A DNA stretch of 64,000 nucleotides. Origin: Nitrospira sp. (lineage in GTDB: Bacteria > Nitrospirota > Nitrospiria > Nitrospirales > Nitrospiraceae). Location: contig JADLEJ010000022.1 of NCBI GenBank assembly GCA_020846195.1, positions 1-64,000 of the forward strand, given 5' to 3'. Under the pieces are notes generated by a model. It ran no database searches, was not told the DNA's origin, and worked only from the letters and a program-made list of their open reading frames with translations. Below, one piece after another: positions 18,847 through 27,590 of this stretch. Position numbers and translations under genes: made by a program. Numbering within the stretch: the stretch's first letter is position 1; each line of letters begins with the position of its first letter.

Positions 18847-20481
18847 ATGGCGAATTCCCTCCTTGCGTGGATTGATCGCAATATTCTTTCCTTAGGCCGC
18901 GACATGCGGCTGTCGTATCTGCCGCCGCTCATGGTCTACATGGCGTACGGCATCTCCGGCCTGACTGGCATTGTCGGCACGTTCTTCGTCAAAGACTATC
19001 TGGGTTTGTCCGCGTCGTTTCTGGCGGCGCTCGGATTCTGGGCCGGCATTCCCTGGGCGCTGAAGATGCCGATCGGGCATGCGGTGGATCTTTTGTGGCG
19101 CTGGAAGAGCTGGCTGGTTGGCGTGGGGGCTGGGCTGCTGGCGGTGAGTCTCGGCATCATGGCGGCGCTGATCGGCCATCGCGAGGCGATGACGGCCATC
19201 TTATCGGCGGAAGTCTGGTTTGTGTTGAGCGCGTTGCTCGCGCCCATCGGCTATGTGATTCAGGACGCGGTGGCGGATGCGATGACGGTCGAGGCCGTGC
19301 CGCGGGTCGATGAACGGGGGCAGCCGTTCGATGAACCGACGCGCAAGCTCATGCATACGACGATGCAGACGCTCGGGCGTGTGGCGATTGTGGGCGGCGG
19401 CATTCTGGTGGCAATGATTAATGTGTATGTCTTTAGCGGCACCGAGGGATTGCCGCAGGCGGAGCTGGTTCGACTGTACCAGCAGGTCTATCTAATGGCG
19501 CTGGCGATTCCGTTTGTTTCGGTCCTTGGCGTCGGCGTCGCCTGGGTGCTGCAGCGGCGGCAGAAAGCCGCGCTGATTCAGCAAGGGTTCTCTCGCGAGC
19601 AGGTTGCGCAAATGGTGGATGTTCGGGGCGATGGCAGCGAGGCCACGACCCCCGATTGGTGGGTGCTTGGCGGGAGCCTGGTCTTCGCGTTGTTTACGGT
19701 GATCGTTGGGCTCGGAGGATTTTCCTACAGTGAGGAAATCGTGTTTGCCGGATCGATGGGCATTGTGCTGTTCCTCATGGCGAAACTCATGCACGAGCTG
19801 GAGCCGGACAAGCGATTCACGCTGGTGGGAACTGCGGTGGTCATCTTTATTTTCCGGGCGATTCCCAGCGCCGGTCCTGGCGCGACTTGGTGGATGATCG
19901 ATCAACTGAAGTTCGATCAGCAGTTCCTGTCGATCCTCTCGCTGATCGGGAGCACCTTGACGCTCGCGGGCATGTTTATTTTTCGCCGCTTCATGGCCGA
20001 GCGATCTATTGCGTATGTGGTGGGCTTTCTGACCATCGTCGGAACGGTTCTGACCCTTCCGGTCGTGAGCATGTATTACGGGTTGCATGAATGGACGGCG
20101 CGGATGACCGGCGGGGTTGTCGATGCGCGCTTCATTGCCTTGATCGATACGGCGCTGGAGTCGCCGCTCGGCCAGATCTCCATGATTCCGATGCTGGCCT
20201 GGATCGCCAACTCGGCTCCGGCCAACCTGAAAGCCACGTTCTTCGCTGTCATGGCCTCATTTACGAATCTGGCATTGTCGTTGAGCCAGCTCGGGACGAA
20301 GTATCTGAACGATGCCTACGTGGTGACGCGAGAAGTCCACGATCAGGCGACTGGTGTGGTTCAATCCCCTGCCGACTATAGCCAGCTGGGATCGCTTCTC
20401 GTCGTGCAGTTGTTGTTAGGATTAGCCCTGCCCTTGGCCGCGATTGTTTTTGCGAAAGTGACGCGATTCAAGAGCGCATAG
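18847..20481 (+). CDS. BT1/folate-biopterin-type MFS transporter
   Basis: A 544-residue polytopic membrane protein with about 12 hydrophobic segments. The segments VYMAYGISGLTGIVGTFFVKDYLG and PIGYVIQDAVADAMTVEA resemble the folate-biopterin transporter (BT1) branch of the major facilitator superfamily, in which the Q-D-x-x-x-D motif is conserved. Substrate is uncertain; plant, protist and cyanobacterial relatives move pterins or folates. The ATG at 18847 lacks a strong ribosome binding site. It is convergent with the DUF3597 gene. Confidence 0.75.
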   Translation: MANSLLAWIDRNILSLGRDMRLSYLPPLMVYMAYGISGLTGIVGTFFVKDYLGLSASFLAALGFWAGIPWALKMPIGHAVDLLWRWKSWLVGVGAGLLAVSLGIMAALIGHREAMTAILSAEVWFVLSALLAPIGYVIQDAVADAMTVEAVPRVDERGQPFDEPTRKLMHTTMQTLGRVAIVGGGILVAMINVYVFSGTEGLPQAELVRLYQQVYLMALAIPFVSVLGVGVAWVLQRRQKAALIQQGFSREQVAQMVDVRGDGSEATTPDWWVLGGSLVFALFTVIVGLGGFSYSEEIVFAGSMGIVLFLMAKLMHELEPDKRFTLVGTAVVIFIFRAIPSAGPGATWWMIDQLKFDQQFLSILSLIGSTLTLAGMFIFRRFMAERSIAYVVGFLTIVGTVLTLPVVSMYYGLHEWTARMTGGVVDARFIALIDTALESPLGQISMIPMLAWIANSAPANLKATFFAVMASFTNLALSLSQLGTKYLNDAYVVTREVHDQATGVVQSPADYSQLGSLLVVQLLLGLALPLAAIVFAKVTRFKSA

Positions 20482-20486
20482 CAGGA

Positions 20487-20544
20487 TGTTGAGAAGCGCG
20501 GCGGTTCTCTAGGCTGCGCTCTCGCTTCGTTCAGTTTCTCAACG
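20487..20544. terminator. possible bidirectional terminator between convergent genes
   Basis: GTTGAGAA at 20488 and TTCTCAAC at 20536 form an 8-base perfect inverted repeat enclosing a GC-rich loop. It lies in the 73-base gap between the convergent BT1-like transporter and DUF3597 genes. No long T tract is present, so this is only a plausible terminator. Confidence 0.35.
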
Positions 20545-20554
20545 TCCCTAACTA

Positions 20555-20968
20555 TTAATCGAGCAGTTCTTTGGGGACGTTGCCGCCGTTGTCCGCCAGC
20601 TTCTTGAGCACGGTCTTGTGCAGCCACATGTTCATCTGAGCGGAATCGCCCATTTTGTCGGCCGGGCAGCCGAGTTCTGTCGCAAGAGCCTTGCGGGCGG
20701 TTAAGCTGCTGTCGATCTTGAGGAGTTTAAGCAAGTCGACGATAGACGTCTTCCAATTCAGCTTCTCCGGGTTGGTTTTGGCTAACCCCTCAATCTTGGC
20801 GACCACGTCGACTGACGACATCGCCGCTGGAGGCGGAGCCGACGGTTTGGGCGCGGCGGCATTTGCAGAAGGGGCAGCGGGAGCGGTCGTGGGAGCTGCC
20901 GGGGCTGTGGATGCATGTGCCGATGAGCCAAACCCTAACTTTTCCATAATTGCGCTGAACATTCCCAT
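20555..20968 (-). CDS. DUF3597 family protein
   Basis: A 137-residue protein. The N-terminal MGMFSAIMEKLGFG is followed by an alanine/proline-rich linker (about residues 18-50). The C-terminal domain (VVAKIEGLAKTNPEKLNWKTSIVDLLKLL...ARKALATELGCP) is the DUF3597 fold, which resembles LysM-associated or peptidoglycan-linked small domains in some bacteria. Its function is unknown. The ATG at 20968 is chosen because AAGGAG is 5 bases upstream; a GTG at 20974 overlaps that site. It is divergent from the tmRNA gene. Confidence 0.8.
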   Translation of the reverse strand: MGMFSAIMEKLGFGSSAHASTAPAAPTTAPAAPSANAAAPKPSAPPPAAMSSVDVVAKIEGLAKTNPEKLNWKTSIVDLLKLLKIDSSLTARKALATELGCPADKMGDSAQMNMWLHKTVLKKLADNGGNVPKELLD

Positions 20969-21160
20969 AATCACTCCTTACTCACAGGGCATGACGAACC
21001 TGATCGTCGCGCGCTATTTTCAACATTAGGTGGAAATATTGATCGACTGTATCGAGAGCCCCTGTCGATGTCAACCCGTAAGTCGTGGCTGGCTCGGACG
21101 AAACGGAGAAACTTCAGTGGCCTGGCATCTCCTTGACCTGTACGGTATGATGGTCATCTA

Positions 21161-21188
21161 TTGAAATGGCCGAAAGTTAATCTTATCG
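21161..21188 (+). promoter_or_regulatory. possible sigma-70 promoter for tmRNA
   Basis: TTGAAA at 21161 and TTATCG at 21183 are 16 bases apart and end 8 bases before the predicted tmRNA 5' end. The -35 is good and the -10 is weak, so the call is tentative. Confidence 0.35.
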
Positions 21189-21196
21189 CAACGAAA

Positions 21197-21547
21197 GGGG
21201 GCGACCGGTTTCGACGGGGATACTGAGGTCACTGTCGCATGTCGAGCTCTCGGGAACTCGTAAAAGTCCGAGAAAAACGCAACTGCCAATCAAGAACTGG
21301 CACTCGCAGCCTAATTTAGGCTGAGACGTCGTTCCATCTGAGGCCCGCGGGGGTGGAATGGCGCGATGCAGCGGGCTGGTCCCAAGCCGGTGCTCAGCGG
21401 CTGAGGACGAGACAATACTGGGCTAGCGGCTGTTCTAAGCCTGCCGATGGGCGTGGATGGCTGCGAAATATAAATCGTCGGCTACACATGTAGACACAGT
21501 GCACGGACGATCTTCGGACAGGGGTTCAACTCCCCTCGCCTCCACCA
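21197..21547 (+). ncRNA. ssrA: transfer-messenger RNA (tmRNA)
   Basis: A one-piece tmRNA. The 5' end GGGGGCGACCGGTTTCGACG and the 3' end GGGGTTCAACTCCCCTCGCCTCCACCA are the diagnostic tRNA-like halves; GGGGGCG pairs with CGCCTCC in the acceptor stem, and CCA is encoded. The tag reading frame runs from GCA at 21279 to TAA at 21312, giving ATANQELALAA, which ends in the usual ALAA degradation signal. tmRNA rescues ribosomes stalled on broken messages and tags the nascent chain for proteolysis. Length (351 bases) is normal. Confidence 0.97.
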
Positions 21548-21564
21548 AACCACACTTTGCGTGA

Positions 21565-21589
21565 CCCGGAGCCAGCGTTTGGCTCCGGG
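21565..21589 (+). terminator. hairpin downstream of tmRNA
   Basis: CCCGGAGCCA and TGGCTCCGGG form a perfect 10-base stem with a 5-base loop, 17 bases after the tmRNA CCA end. There is no T tract, so termination efficiency is uncertain, but position and strength fit the tmRNA terminator. Confidence 0.6.
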
Positions 21590-21687
21590 CGTCGGGATCA
21601 CACACCACTTCGCCGACACTCGGCGTCATCAGATCCTTCTGTACCAATTGCCGGAGCTTGGGATGGGCTTGTTCAAAAGTAGGCGGA

Positions 21688-22221
21688 TCAAAAAAACCAA
21701 TTGTGCGCGAGAAAGAAGCTAAAGGAGGTCAACGTAGCGGCGGTAGAGGCGTCGTTCGAAACAATGGCGAATTCTCTCCTGCTGGAGAGGGTCAGGAACG
21801 GCGTGGTTTCGTTGAAATGTACAATCGGTTTCCCGTTTCCCTCTAGGGTGAAGTCGAAGGTGAGCAATCCCTTCCGTCTCAGGTCGTAGGCTCTTCCAGC
21901 CTGCGTGATGTGTATCCGCCGTCCGAATCCTGGGACATGGGCGGCGCTCACTATGTTGTTCTGGTCGTCGAACATCGAGACGGTAAAATCATTCCAAAAG
22001 AATTTATTGGTCAGAAGCTTGCGCCGGATGGTGAAGGTGCGCCCTTCGACGGTCATGGTAAGATCGGTCTGAAACCGTCCAGACAAGCTCTCTGAAAGCG
22101 GCGCCTGTTCGGTTCGCCAAATCTTGGCCACAGGCCACTCGATTCGACCGAACGATTGCTCGGCCTCATTGAAGAGGAGGACTTCTGTCAGAGAAGTTCG
22201 AATCGCCTTGTGTGTTCTCAT
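21688..22221 (-). CDS. LURP-one-related / tubby-like fold hypothetical protein
   Basis: A 177-residue protein rich in beta strands. The segments LTMTVEGRTFTIRRKLLTNKFFW, ITQAGRAYDLRRKGLLTFDFTLEG and HFNETTPFL resemble LURP-one-like (LOR) barrels, though the match is by pattern only. No membrane segment is evident apart from a hydrophobic C-terminal tail (FFLAHNWFF). The ORF track begins 50 codons earlier; the ATG at 22221 (MRTHKAIRTSL) gives a more compact protein, but no ribosome binding site decides the start. Function is unknown. Confidence 0.55.
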   Translation of the reverse strand: MRTHKAIRTSLTEVLLFNEAEQSFGRIEWPVAKIWRTEQAPLSESLSGRFQTDLTMTVEGRTFTIRRKLLTNKFFWNDFTVSMFDDQNNIVSAAHVPGFGRRIHITQAGRAYDLRRKGLLTFDFTLEGNGKPIVHFNETTPFLTLSSRREFAIVSNDASTAATLTSFSFFLAHNWFF

Positions 22222-22390
22222 TGCGTCATTGTTGTGTAATATTGCCCGAGAGGCAATTCTTTCTGCAATCGGTGACGTGGACCGCCGAGCTGCGAAGCGT
22301 CGTGAGCGCTCCAAAGGGAAGTGGGCGTCGCCATCGCGGTTCACGATACAACTCGGGAGCCAGTCCATCACTTCTTTCTAGGAACCCCTC

Positions 22391-22858
22391 GTGACCACAC
22401 ACACCATCGTTCAATGCACGTTCGAGAAGCATGCGAATGCTATTCTGGATATCTTGAACGACGCCATCGTGCATTCCACCGAGCTCTTCGACTATCAACC
22501 TCGTGTCGTCGAAAGCATGGGGTCGTGGTTTGAAGCCAAGCGCAATGGCAACTTCCCAGTGATCGGGATTGAGGATCGGGAAGGCACGTTGTTGGCTTTC
22601 GGAAGCTACGGCACATTTCGGGCGTGGCCGGCCTACAAATACACCATCGAACACTCGATCTATGTGCATAAGAATTATCGCGGTTGTGGATTAGGGCGTC
22701 GGCTCATGCAGGCGTTGATTGCCGCAGCCCGGCAGCAAGGCATGCATGCCTTGTTAGGCGGAATCGATGCAGCCAATGCAGGGAGCATCGCGTTGCATCA
22801 ACGCATTCTATCAACTGCTGCTCGATACACCCGCGTCTCCCGTGGAGGGATAAACTGA
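22391..22858 (+). pseudogene. GNAT acetyltransferase (Pat-like) truncated by an internal deletion
   Basis: The reading frame encodes a phosphinothricin-acetyltransferase-like GNAT domain: HSTELFDYQPR, an acyl-CoA loop (YRGCGLGRRLMQ), and GGIDAANAGSIALHQR. After IALHQR the frame shifts. The sequence that follows encodes, in another frame at 22806-22853, FYQLLLDTPASPVEG and a stop, which looks like the normal family C-terminus. The 20-odd residues normally between these points are missing, so a deletion of roughly 70 bases has removed them and changed frame. The gene starts with GTG. It is probably non-functional or of altered activity. Confidence 0.72.
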
Positions 22859-23016
22859 CGGCTCATTTTATCTCTTCCGCGCGCGGCGGCGATGCGTCAC
22901 TGTTTCAGGTCGTCCCTCTCGAGTTCTCGAATTGATTCCCCCCACAGAACTTTGCTAGAAACGTCTGCTCGAATTCTCATGGAGCACAACGGTGTGACAG
23001 GCATGAAAGGAGTGCT

Positions 23017-23583
23017 ATGAGCGATGACATTTTGCAGCATCTGGGGCCGTTGGCGGCGCTGGCCGGTGTATGGGAAGGCGACAAGGGAGACGATGTGGCG
23101 CCATCGGGCGACCGGGGCACGAAACGGACGGCGTTTAAGGAACGGCTGACTTTTGAGCCGGTGGGGCCGGTGAAGAATCATGAGCAGGAGCTCTATGGGT
23201 TGCGGTGTTCACGGACAGTCTGGCGCCTGGGCGAGGACGCGCCGTTTCACGAAGACACCGGGTACTGGCTGTGGGATGCAGCGGCGAAGCAGGTGTTGCG
23301 TTGTTTCGTCGTACCACGCGGGGTGGCGGTGCTGGCTGGCGGGACGGTTGAGCCCGATGCGCGCGCGTTTGAGATTTCCGCGGAGGCAGGGTCGGATACC
23401 TATGGGATCTGCTCCAATAAGTTTCTCGACCGGGAGTTCAAGACCGTCCGGTATGAGCTAAAAATTACCGTACATGGTCAGAATAGCTTCAGTTATAGAG
23501 AGGACACGCAATTGAAGATCAAGGGGCAGGAGGAGATTTTCCATCACACGGACGCCAACCAGGTAACACGAGTTAGCAGGTGA
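23017..23583 (+). CDS. heme-binding beta-barrel (nitrobindin/THAP4-like) protein
   Basis: A 188-residue protein of the fatty-acid-binding-like barrel family (nitrobindin, DUF1794). The opening LAALAGVWEGDKGDD matches the family's GxWxGxG start, and the alternating strands (QELYGLRCSRTVW, VLRCFVVPRGVAVLAGG, SFSYREDTQL) fit a 10-strand barrel. Characterised nitrobindins bind ferric heme through a C-terminal histidine and isomerise peroxynitrite; HHTDANQ near the end may supply it. GAAAGGAG precedes the ATG. Whether this member binds heme is not shown. Confidence 0.72.
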   Translation: MSDDILQHLGPLAALAGVWEGDKGDDVAPSGDRGTKRTAFKERLTFEPVGPVKNHEQELYGLRCSRTVWRLGEDAPFHEDTGYWLWDAAAKQVLRCFVVPRGVAVLAGGTVEPDARAFEISAEAGSDTYGICSNKFLDREFKTVRYELKITVHGQNSFSYREDTQLKIKGQEEIFHHTDANQVTRVSR

Positions 23584-23816
23584 TGCGAGTCGGATAGATT
23601 CACGAGGGCGATTCTCGTTGCCTGGACCTGTTGGGGTGTTTTGAAGCAGCCACTTGGACGGTGAGCTGGCTATCCCCGTCTGTGACTTGCCACGAAGATG
23701 TTTGGTATGATGGAGGTCTTAGATTCGCGGGCTTCGTTTCGGTACCCTAAAGGGCCTATACTAGGCGGCGGAGTCTCGTCATCGCCGGGCCGTTGAAATC
23801 CAAGAGAGAATAGCGG

Positions 23817-25040
23817 ATGGACATTCGATCGACGGTGACGGCGTTCATGATGATCGCGAGGTTGTCTTGTGTCTCCGTCCCTGTATGGGCGGAGGAGACG
23901 GTAGTTCCCAAGTCAGAATCAGCTCCCATACCGGTTCCTGCCACTCCCTCTGTGCCAGTGCCGAATCCAGTTCCGCCAAAATCCCCGGTGCAGGATACGG
24001 AAGCAAAACCTCCGGTCAAGGCACAGGCCCCTGGAGTATCGGTAGAAAGTCCAGGGAAAGAGGCGGCTCCGGGAAAAGCAGAATCGACTCCCCCGCCATC
24101 TAAGCCCAAGCCGCAAGAAGGCGAGGCAAAGCCTCCAACGAAGGTGCCGTCTTCTGGTAGCCCGGTAGACAACGGAGGGAAGGAATCTGTTCCTGTAAAG
24201 CCCGAATCATCGCCGCCTAAACCCAAGGCACAGGAGAGCGAGAGCAAGCCTCCAACGAAGGGTGTGTCCCCTGCCAATGGTTCGTCGGCCTCCAAGTCCG
24301 TGGTTCAGCCGCCCGCGGAGATTGTCGGGAAAGATGGGGCGCCGATGGTGCTCGTGCCGGCTGGCGAGTTTACGATGGGCAGCGACAAAGGGGACGACGA
24401 TGAGTCTCCCGTGCATCGCGTCTATGTCGATACGCTGTATCTCGACAAATTTGAAGTCACAAACGGGCGGTTCGCCAAATTTGTTGAGGCTGTCCAGAGT
24501 GAGCCGCCGTGGGGGTTTTCGGATAAGGATACGCCGGTGGTTCATGCGGACCGGCCGGTGCGCTGGGTGAGCTGGATGGATGCGATGGGGTATTGCCTCT
24601 GGGCCGGCAAACGATTGCCGACGGAAGCGGAATGGGAGAAAGCGGCTCGCGGGACGGATGGACGCATCTACCCCTGGGGAAACGAGGCGCCGACGCCAGC
24701 TCATGCGGTGTTTGGCTTGAAGGAAGGTGGTGGAGAAACCGTTTCGCCCATCGGCAATCGCGATAAAGGGAAGAGCCCCTACGGTGTCCACGACCTGGCT
24801 GGCAATCTCTATGAATGGGTCATGGATTGGTACGCGGAGGATTTCTATACCAACTTTGCCAAGAGCCCGGCGATCAATCCTCGCGGCCCGAGCGAAGGAA
24901 CGGCGAAAGTTCAGCGCGGAGGATCGTATATCAACAATCCCTATCGGTTGCGCTCCTCGTTTCGAACGAAGGGGGACCCGACCGAGCAAGATCCCAATGT
25001 CGGATTTCGTTGTGCGCAGGAGGTGCCCAAACTGCCATAG
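23817..25040 (+). CDS. SUMF1/EgtB/PvdO-type (FGE-like) protein with proline-rich linker
   Basis: A 407-residue protein, probably exported: a hydrophobic N-terminus (residues 8-25) is followed by a Pro/Lys/Glu-rich linker (about 30-165) with three imperfect repeats starting KPPVK/KPPTK. The C-terminal domain (about 170-405) is the formylglycine-generating-enzyme-like C-type lectin fold with MVLVPAGEFTMGSD, GKRLPTEAEWEKAARG, YPWGNE and NVGFRCA. The cysteine pair needed for formylglycine formation is not in place (INNPYRLRSSFR), so it is unlikely to be a true FGE. A surface or periplasmic binding role is possible. Confidence 0.85.
   Translation: MDIRSTVTAFMMIARLSCVSVPVWAEETVVPKSESAPIPVPATPSVPVPNPVPPKSPVQDTEAKPPVKAQAPGVSVESPGKEAAPGKAESTPPPSKPKPQEGEAKPPTKVPSSGSPVDNGGKESVPVKPESSPPKPKAQESESKPPTKGVSPANGSSASKSVVQPPAEIVGKDGAPMVLVPAGEFTMGSDKGDDDESPVHRVYVDTLYLDKFEVTNGRFAKFVEAVQSEPPWGFSDKDTPVVHADRPVRWVSWMDAMGYCLWAGKRLPTEAEWEKAARGTDGRIYPWGNEAPTPAHAVFGLKEGGGETVSPIGNRDKGKSPYGVHDLAGNLYEWVMDWYAEDFYTNFAKSPAINPRGPSEGTAKVQRGGSYINNPYRLRSSFRTKGDPTEQDPNVGFRCAQEVPKLP
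24006..24263 (+). repeat. imperfect in-frame repeats encoding the proline-rich linker
   Basis: Three diverged units of about 40 codons begin at KPPVKAQ, KPPTKVP and KPPTKGV (residues 64, 105 and 144 of the SUMF1-like protein). Units share KxxESxPPxxKPKxQE. They encode a flexible, charged linker and probably arose by slippage or unequal duplication. Confidence 0.6.
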
Positions 25041-25085
25041 GGAAGTTCGGACACCCTCTGCTCGCAAAACGGAACCGCTTTCCCC

Positions 25086-25571
25086 CTACTCGCCCGCGGC
25101 CACGCCCTTCTTATACGTCGTGTACACATAGACCGGAATCCCGGCATCCTTCAGGGTGGATTGGATTAACGGCTGCACCTCTTCCCATGTCAGCCCCCCT
25201 ACGCCGGTGGCCAAGCGCGGCAAGGCCAGGCTCGTCACGTTCTGCTCCTGGAGTTCTTTCTTCAGCGCATGCAGCACGTGATTGATATTGGGCACCGTCG
25301 CTTTCCCAGGCCTGCTCTGATGATCGGCCGGCGCTTCTTGCGTAAATAGGTTGATGATGACGGGCGAGCCTGGCCCTTTCCAGCTCCACAGGCTTCCGGG
25401 CTTGGGATTGTAGGTCTGACAATAGTGGCGGAAATCTTTGTACATGGCGGGCCATTGTTCCCGGAGGGCTAATGCGAGCCCTTGCTTAAAGTTGTCGTTG
25501 GGGGCAATGCCATGTGCGACCGCGCCAGCTTTTGAGAGGAGAATGTCACCGGTGACTTCTTTGATCATCAT
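25086..25571 (-). CDS. macro domain protein (ADP-ribose binding/hydrolase type)
   Basis: A 161-residue stand-alone macro domain. It starts with MIKEVTGDILLSKAGAVAHGIA and has the PNDNFKQGLALAL loop, an IINLFTQ strand and the ALPRLATGVGGLTWEEV loop that contacts the ribose and phosphates. Relatives bind or remove ADP-ribose or hydrolyse its 1''-phosphate. Two ATG codons at 25571 and 25568 are in tandem behind AAAGGG; either could be used. It is convergent with the SUMF1-like gene and has no toxin partner nearby. Confidence 0.88.
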   Translation of the reverse strand: MMIKEVTGDILLSKAGAVAHGIAPNDNFKQGLALALREQWPAMYKDFRHYCQTYNPKPGSLWSWKGPGSPVIINLFTQEAPADHQSRPGKATVPNINHVLHALKKELQEQNVTSLALPRLATGVGGLTWEEVQPLIQSTLKDAGIPVYVYTTYKKGVAAGE

Positions 25572-25828
25572 GAGCCCTTTCTGTGATGAACGATGCACTG
25601 GACCACTGTCATACGTACTAGATAGGCCGTCAAGAGCGAGAGGTCAACCGCAACAGCATGAAAAATCTTTCATGCAGAGGTTGTCGATGGGGCTGCCGGC
25701 CCGTCGTACAGGTGTGTAAGCGGAGTTGCGTGGGCCTGTCATGGCGAAACCCGTTTTCTCTTCGCGGTGGCTCTAGTTCTGCGTACCATCATGCATGGCA
25801 CGGGATTGCGGTTACGCGAGGAGGAACG

Positions 25829-26176
25829 ATGAATGTCCTTATCATTGGGGCGGTGTTCGGTCTGCTGATCTGGGGGCTCGTGTCCGGGCGCGGCGCGATT
25901 CGAGTCATGGTTCGAATCATCACCGGGAGCCTGACGCTGCTTTCTTTGGCCGGGATGATTCTCTTCTTCGGCGTGGGTCAGAAGGCGCATTGGACCAGCG
26001 ATGGGCCGGGCATGCTGCTTATTATGATAGGAGTCGTCGCGTGTGGATTGTTTGCCCTTCTCTTCGGGAAACTGACATGGCTCTCTTCTCCGCCCCAAGA
26101 CTCCCCGCCGTCATTGAGTCTCAGTGGACTCGCGCAGTCCCCGTCTCATAAAGAAAACGGTCGTCCCTCGGAGTAG
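25829..26176 (+). CDS. small membrane protein of unknown function
   Basis: A 115-residue protein with three likely membrane segments: VLIIGAVFGLLIWGLVSG (residues 3-20), IITGSLTLLSLAGMILFFGVG and LLIMIGVVACGLFALLFGKL. A polar, serine/proline-rich tail of about 30 residues follows. The start at 25829 is supported by GAGGAGGAAC. I recognise no family. It lies between the macro domain gene (opposite strand) and PPK2. Confidence 0.65.
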   Translation: MNVLIIGAVFGLLIWGLVSGRGAIRVMVRIITGSLTLLSLAGMILFFGVGQKAHWTSDGPGMLLIMIGVVACGLFALLFGKLTWLSSPPQDSPPSLSLSGLAQSPSHKENGRPSE

Positions 26177-26304
26177 CGCTCTTTCGACGCTGGTCTACGT
26201 TCCCCCGTTCCATCTTTGAATCGGTCGGCGTATGGTAGTAATGCATAGCCGATGCGCGGAGCGGGGGTGGTCTATCCTGACCATGTCAGGGAAAGGACGT
26301 CGAA

Positions 26305-27123
26305 ATGAAACCGTATGCAGTGACCTCGGGCAGAAAGTTTTCACTCAAGGCCTACGACTCCGATGAAACCGGTGAGTACAAAAAGACGGATCAGGGAAAG
26401 GACAAGGCCAAAGCGGACACGGCGAAGCTGATTGCCCGGCTCGCGGGATTGCAGGAGCGTCTCTACGCCAATGCCACACGATCTTTGCTCATTGTGCTGC
26501 AAGGCATGGATACAAGTGGCAAGGACGGGACGATTCGGAACGTGATGTACGGCGTGAACCCGCAGGGATGCCGCGTCGCGTCCTTTAAGACGCCGTCGAA
26601 AGACGAACTGGCGCACGACTTTCTCTGGCGGGTCCATCGCGAAGTCCCGCCGAACGGGTACATCGGGATCTTCAACCGCTCCCATTACGAAGACGTGCTT
26701 ATCACGCGGGTGCATGGATGGGTGTCGGATGCCACCGTCAAGCGGCGCTTCAATCAGATCAAGGAATTTGAAGAGCTGTTGCACGAGAACGGCACAGTGG
26801 TCCTGAAATTCTTTCTTCATATTTCAAAAGCCGAACAGAAGGAACGGCTCGAAGCCCGCATCGCCGATCCGGAGAAGCGTTGGAAGTGGAATGCCAGCGA
26901 CTTGGAAGAACGGAAATTGTGGGACGGATATGTGCAGGCGTATGAAGATGCGATTTCGGCGACCAGCACGAAACATGCGCCCTGGCATATCGTGCCGGCG
27001 AACCGGAAATGGTACCGCAATCTGGTGGTGGCGGAGCATGTCGTTGAGGCGCTTGAAAGCCTGAAACTGAAGACATCGCCAGGGCCTGAAGGCGTCGATT
27101 TTTCCAAAATCGTGATCGAGTAA
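26305..27123 (+). CDS. polyphosphate kinase 2 family protein
   Basis: A 272-residue PPK2 with Walker A GMDTSGKDG, lid region VNPQGCRVASFKTPSKDE and Walker B area IFNRSHYEDVL. The length and motif spacing fit a single-domain polyphosphate:nucleotide phosphotransferase (class III-like), which uses polyphosphate to phosphorylate AMP or ADP. It is cytosolic. AGGGAAAGGAC is upstream of the ATG. It would let the cell recharge nucleotides from polyphosphate stores; the precise nucleotide preference cannot be told. Confidence 0.92.
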   Translation: MKPYAVTSGRKFSLKAYDSDETGEYKKTDQGKDKAKADTAKLIARLAGLQERLYANATRSLLIVLQGMDTSGKDGTIRNVMYGVNPQGCRVASFKTPSKDELAHDFLWRVHREVPPNGYIGIFNRSHYEDVLITRVHGWVSDATVKRRFNQIKEFEELLHENGTVVLKFFLHISKAEQKERLEARIADPEKRWKWNASDLEERKLWDGYVQAYEDAISATSTKHAPWHIVPANRKWYRNLVVAEHVVEALESLKLKTSPGPEGVDFSKIVIE

Positions 27124-27229
27124 TTTTCTGCGACCGCAGTAGGAGCCTAGCCGGTGCGCTATCGATGCGACGCATATCGGGCACAAGGTATGCCTCCATG
27201 CGCCACATAAAGATTCGCGTATTTCCCCA

Positions 27230-27276
27230 TTGACAGGGTTTTCTAATGGGCGTAGATCGGAATTGCGGCCTATGAT
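27230..27276 (+). promoter_or_regulatory. possible promoter in the gap after PPK2
   Basis: TTGACA at 27230 is a perfect -35; TAGATC 17 bases on is a poor -10, while a better TATGAT lies at 27271. The arrangement suggests transcription into the 27.3-27.6 kb gap but is not decisive. Confidence 0.3.
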
Positions 27277-27357
27277 TTTCGGACGTGCGGGAAATCGGGC
27301 AGCGCGCGCGACTGCTATCCAGGTTTCTCGCTGAATTCATCAGAGAGGAGGGTGGAG

Positions 27358-27429
27358 ATGAGCGATGCAACGCCACCTGGTCTGTCAGGCCCGTCGATGC
27401 GAAGGCGGGTTTCTCGTCGGTCGTTCTAG
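27358..27429 (+). CDS. candidate 23-residue small protein
   Basis: This short frame begins MSDATPPGLSGPS and has a basic tail (RRRVSRRSF). GAGGAGGGTGGAG sits directly upstream of the ATG and is among the stronger ribosome binding sites in the window. It lies between a possible promoter (27230) and a strong hairpin (27591). No family is recognised; it could be a real microprotein, a leader peptide, or chance. The longer frames here (27285-27482 and 27483-27848) have no comparable start signal. Confidence 0.3.
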   Translation: MSDATPPGLSGPSMRRRVSRRSF

Positions 27430-27590
27430 TCGATTCTCTCCAAGCTGTGCTGGCACGCAGAACCAATCGGGTATCGGCCTGATTGATGGAGGGAGTCTCC
27501 GCTAGAGCAAGAAACACAACGCAATCTCATCGTGCGGGTCTTTACGGGCCGCGACATCGGAATATGCCCCTTGGCGTCCTAAGCGCCGCT

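Noticed and set aside
21200-23600. Integrative element inserted at the tmRNA 3' end
   Set aside because: tmRNA genes are common attachment sites, but no integrase and no second copy of the tmRNA 3' end was seen.
25086-25571. Macro domain protein as antitoxin of a DarT-type toxin pair
   Set aside because: No ADP-ribosyltransferase gene is adjacent; the neighbours are a SUMF1-like gene and a small membrane protein.
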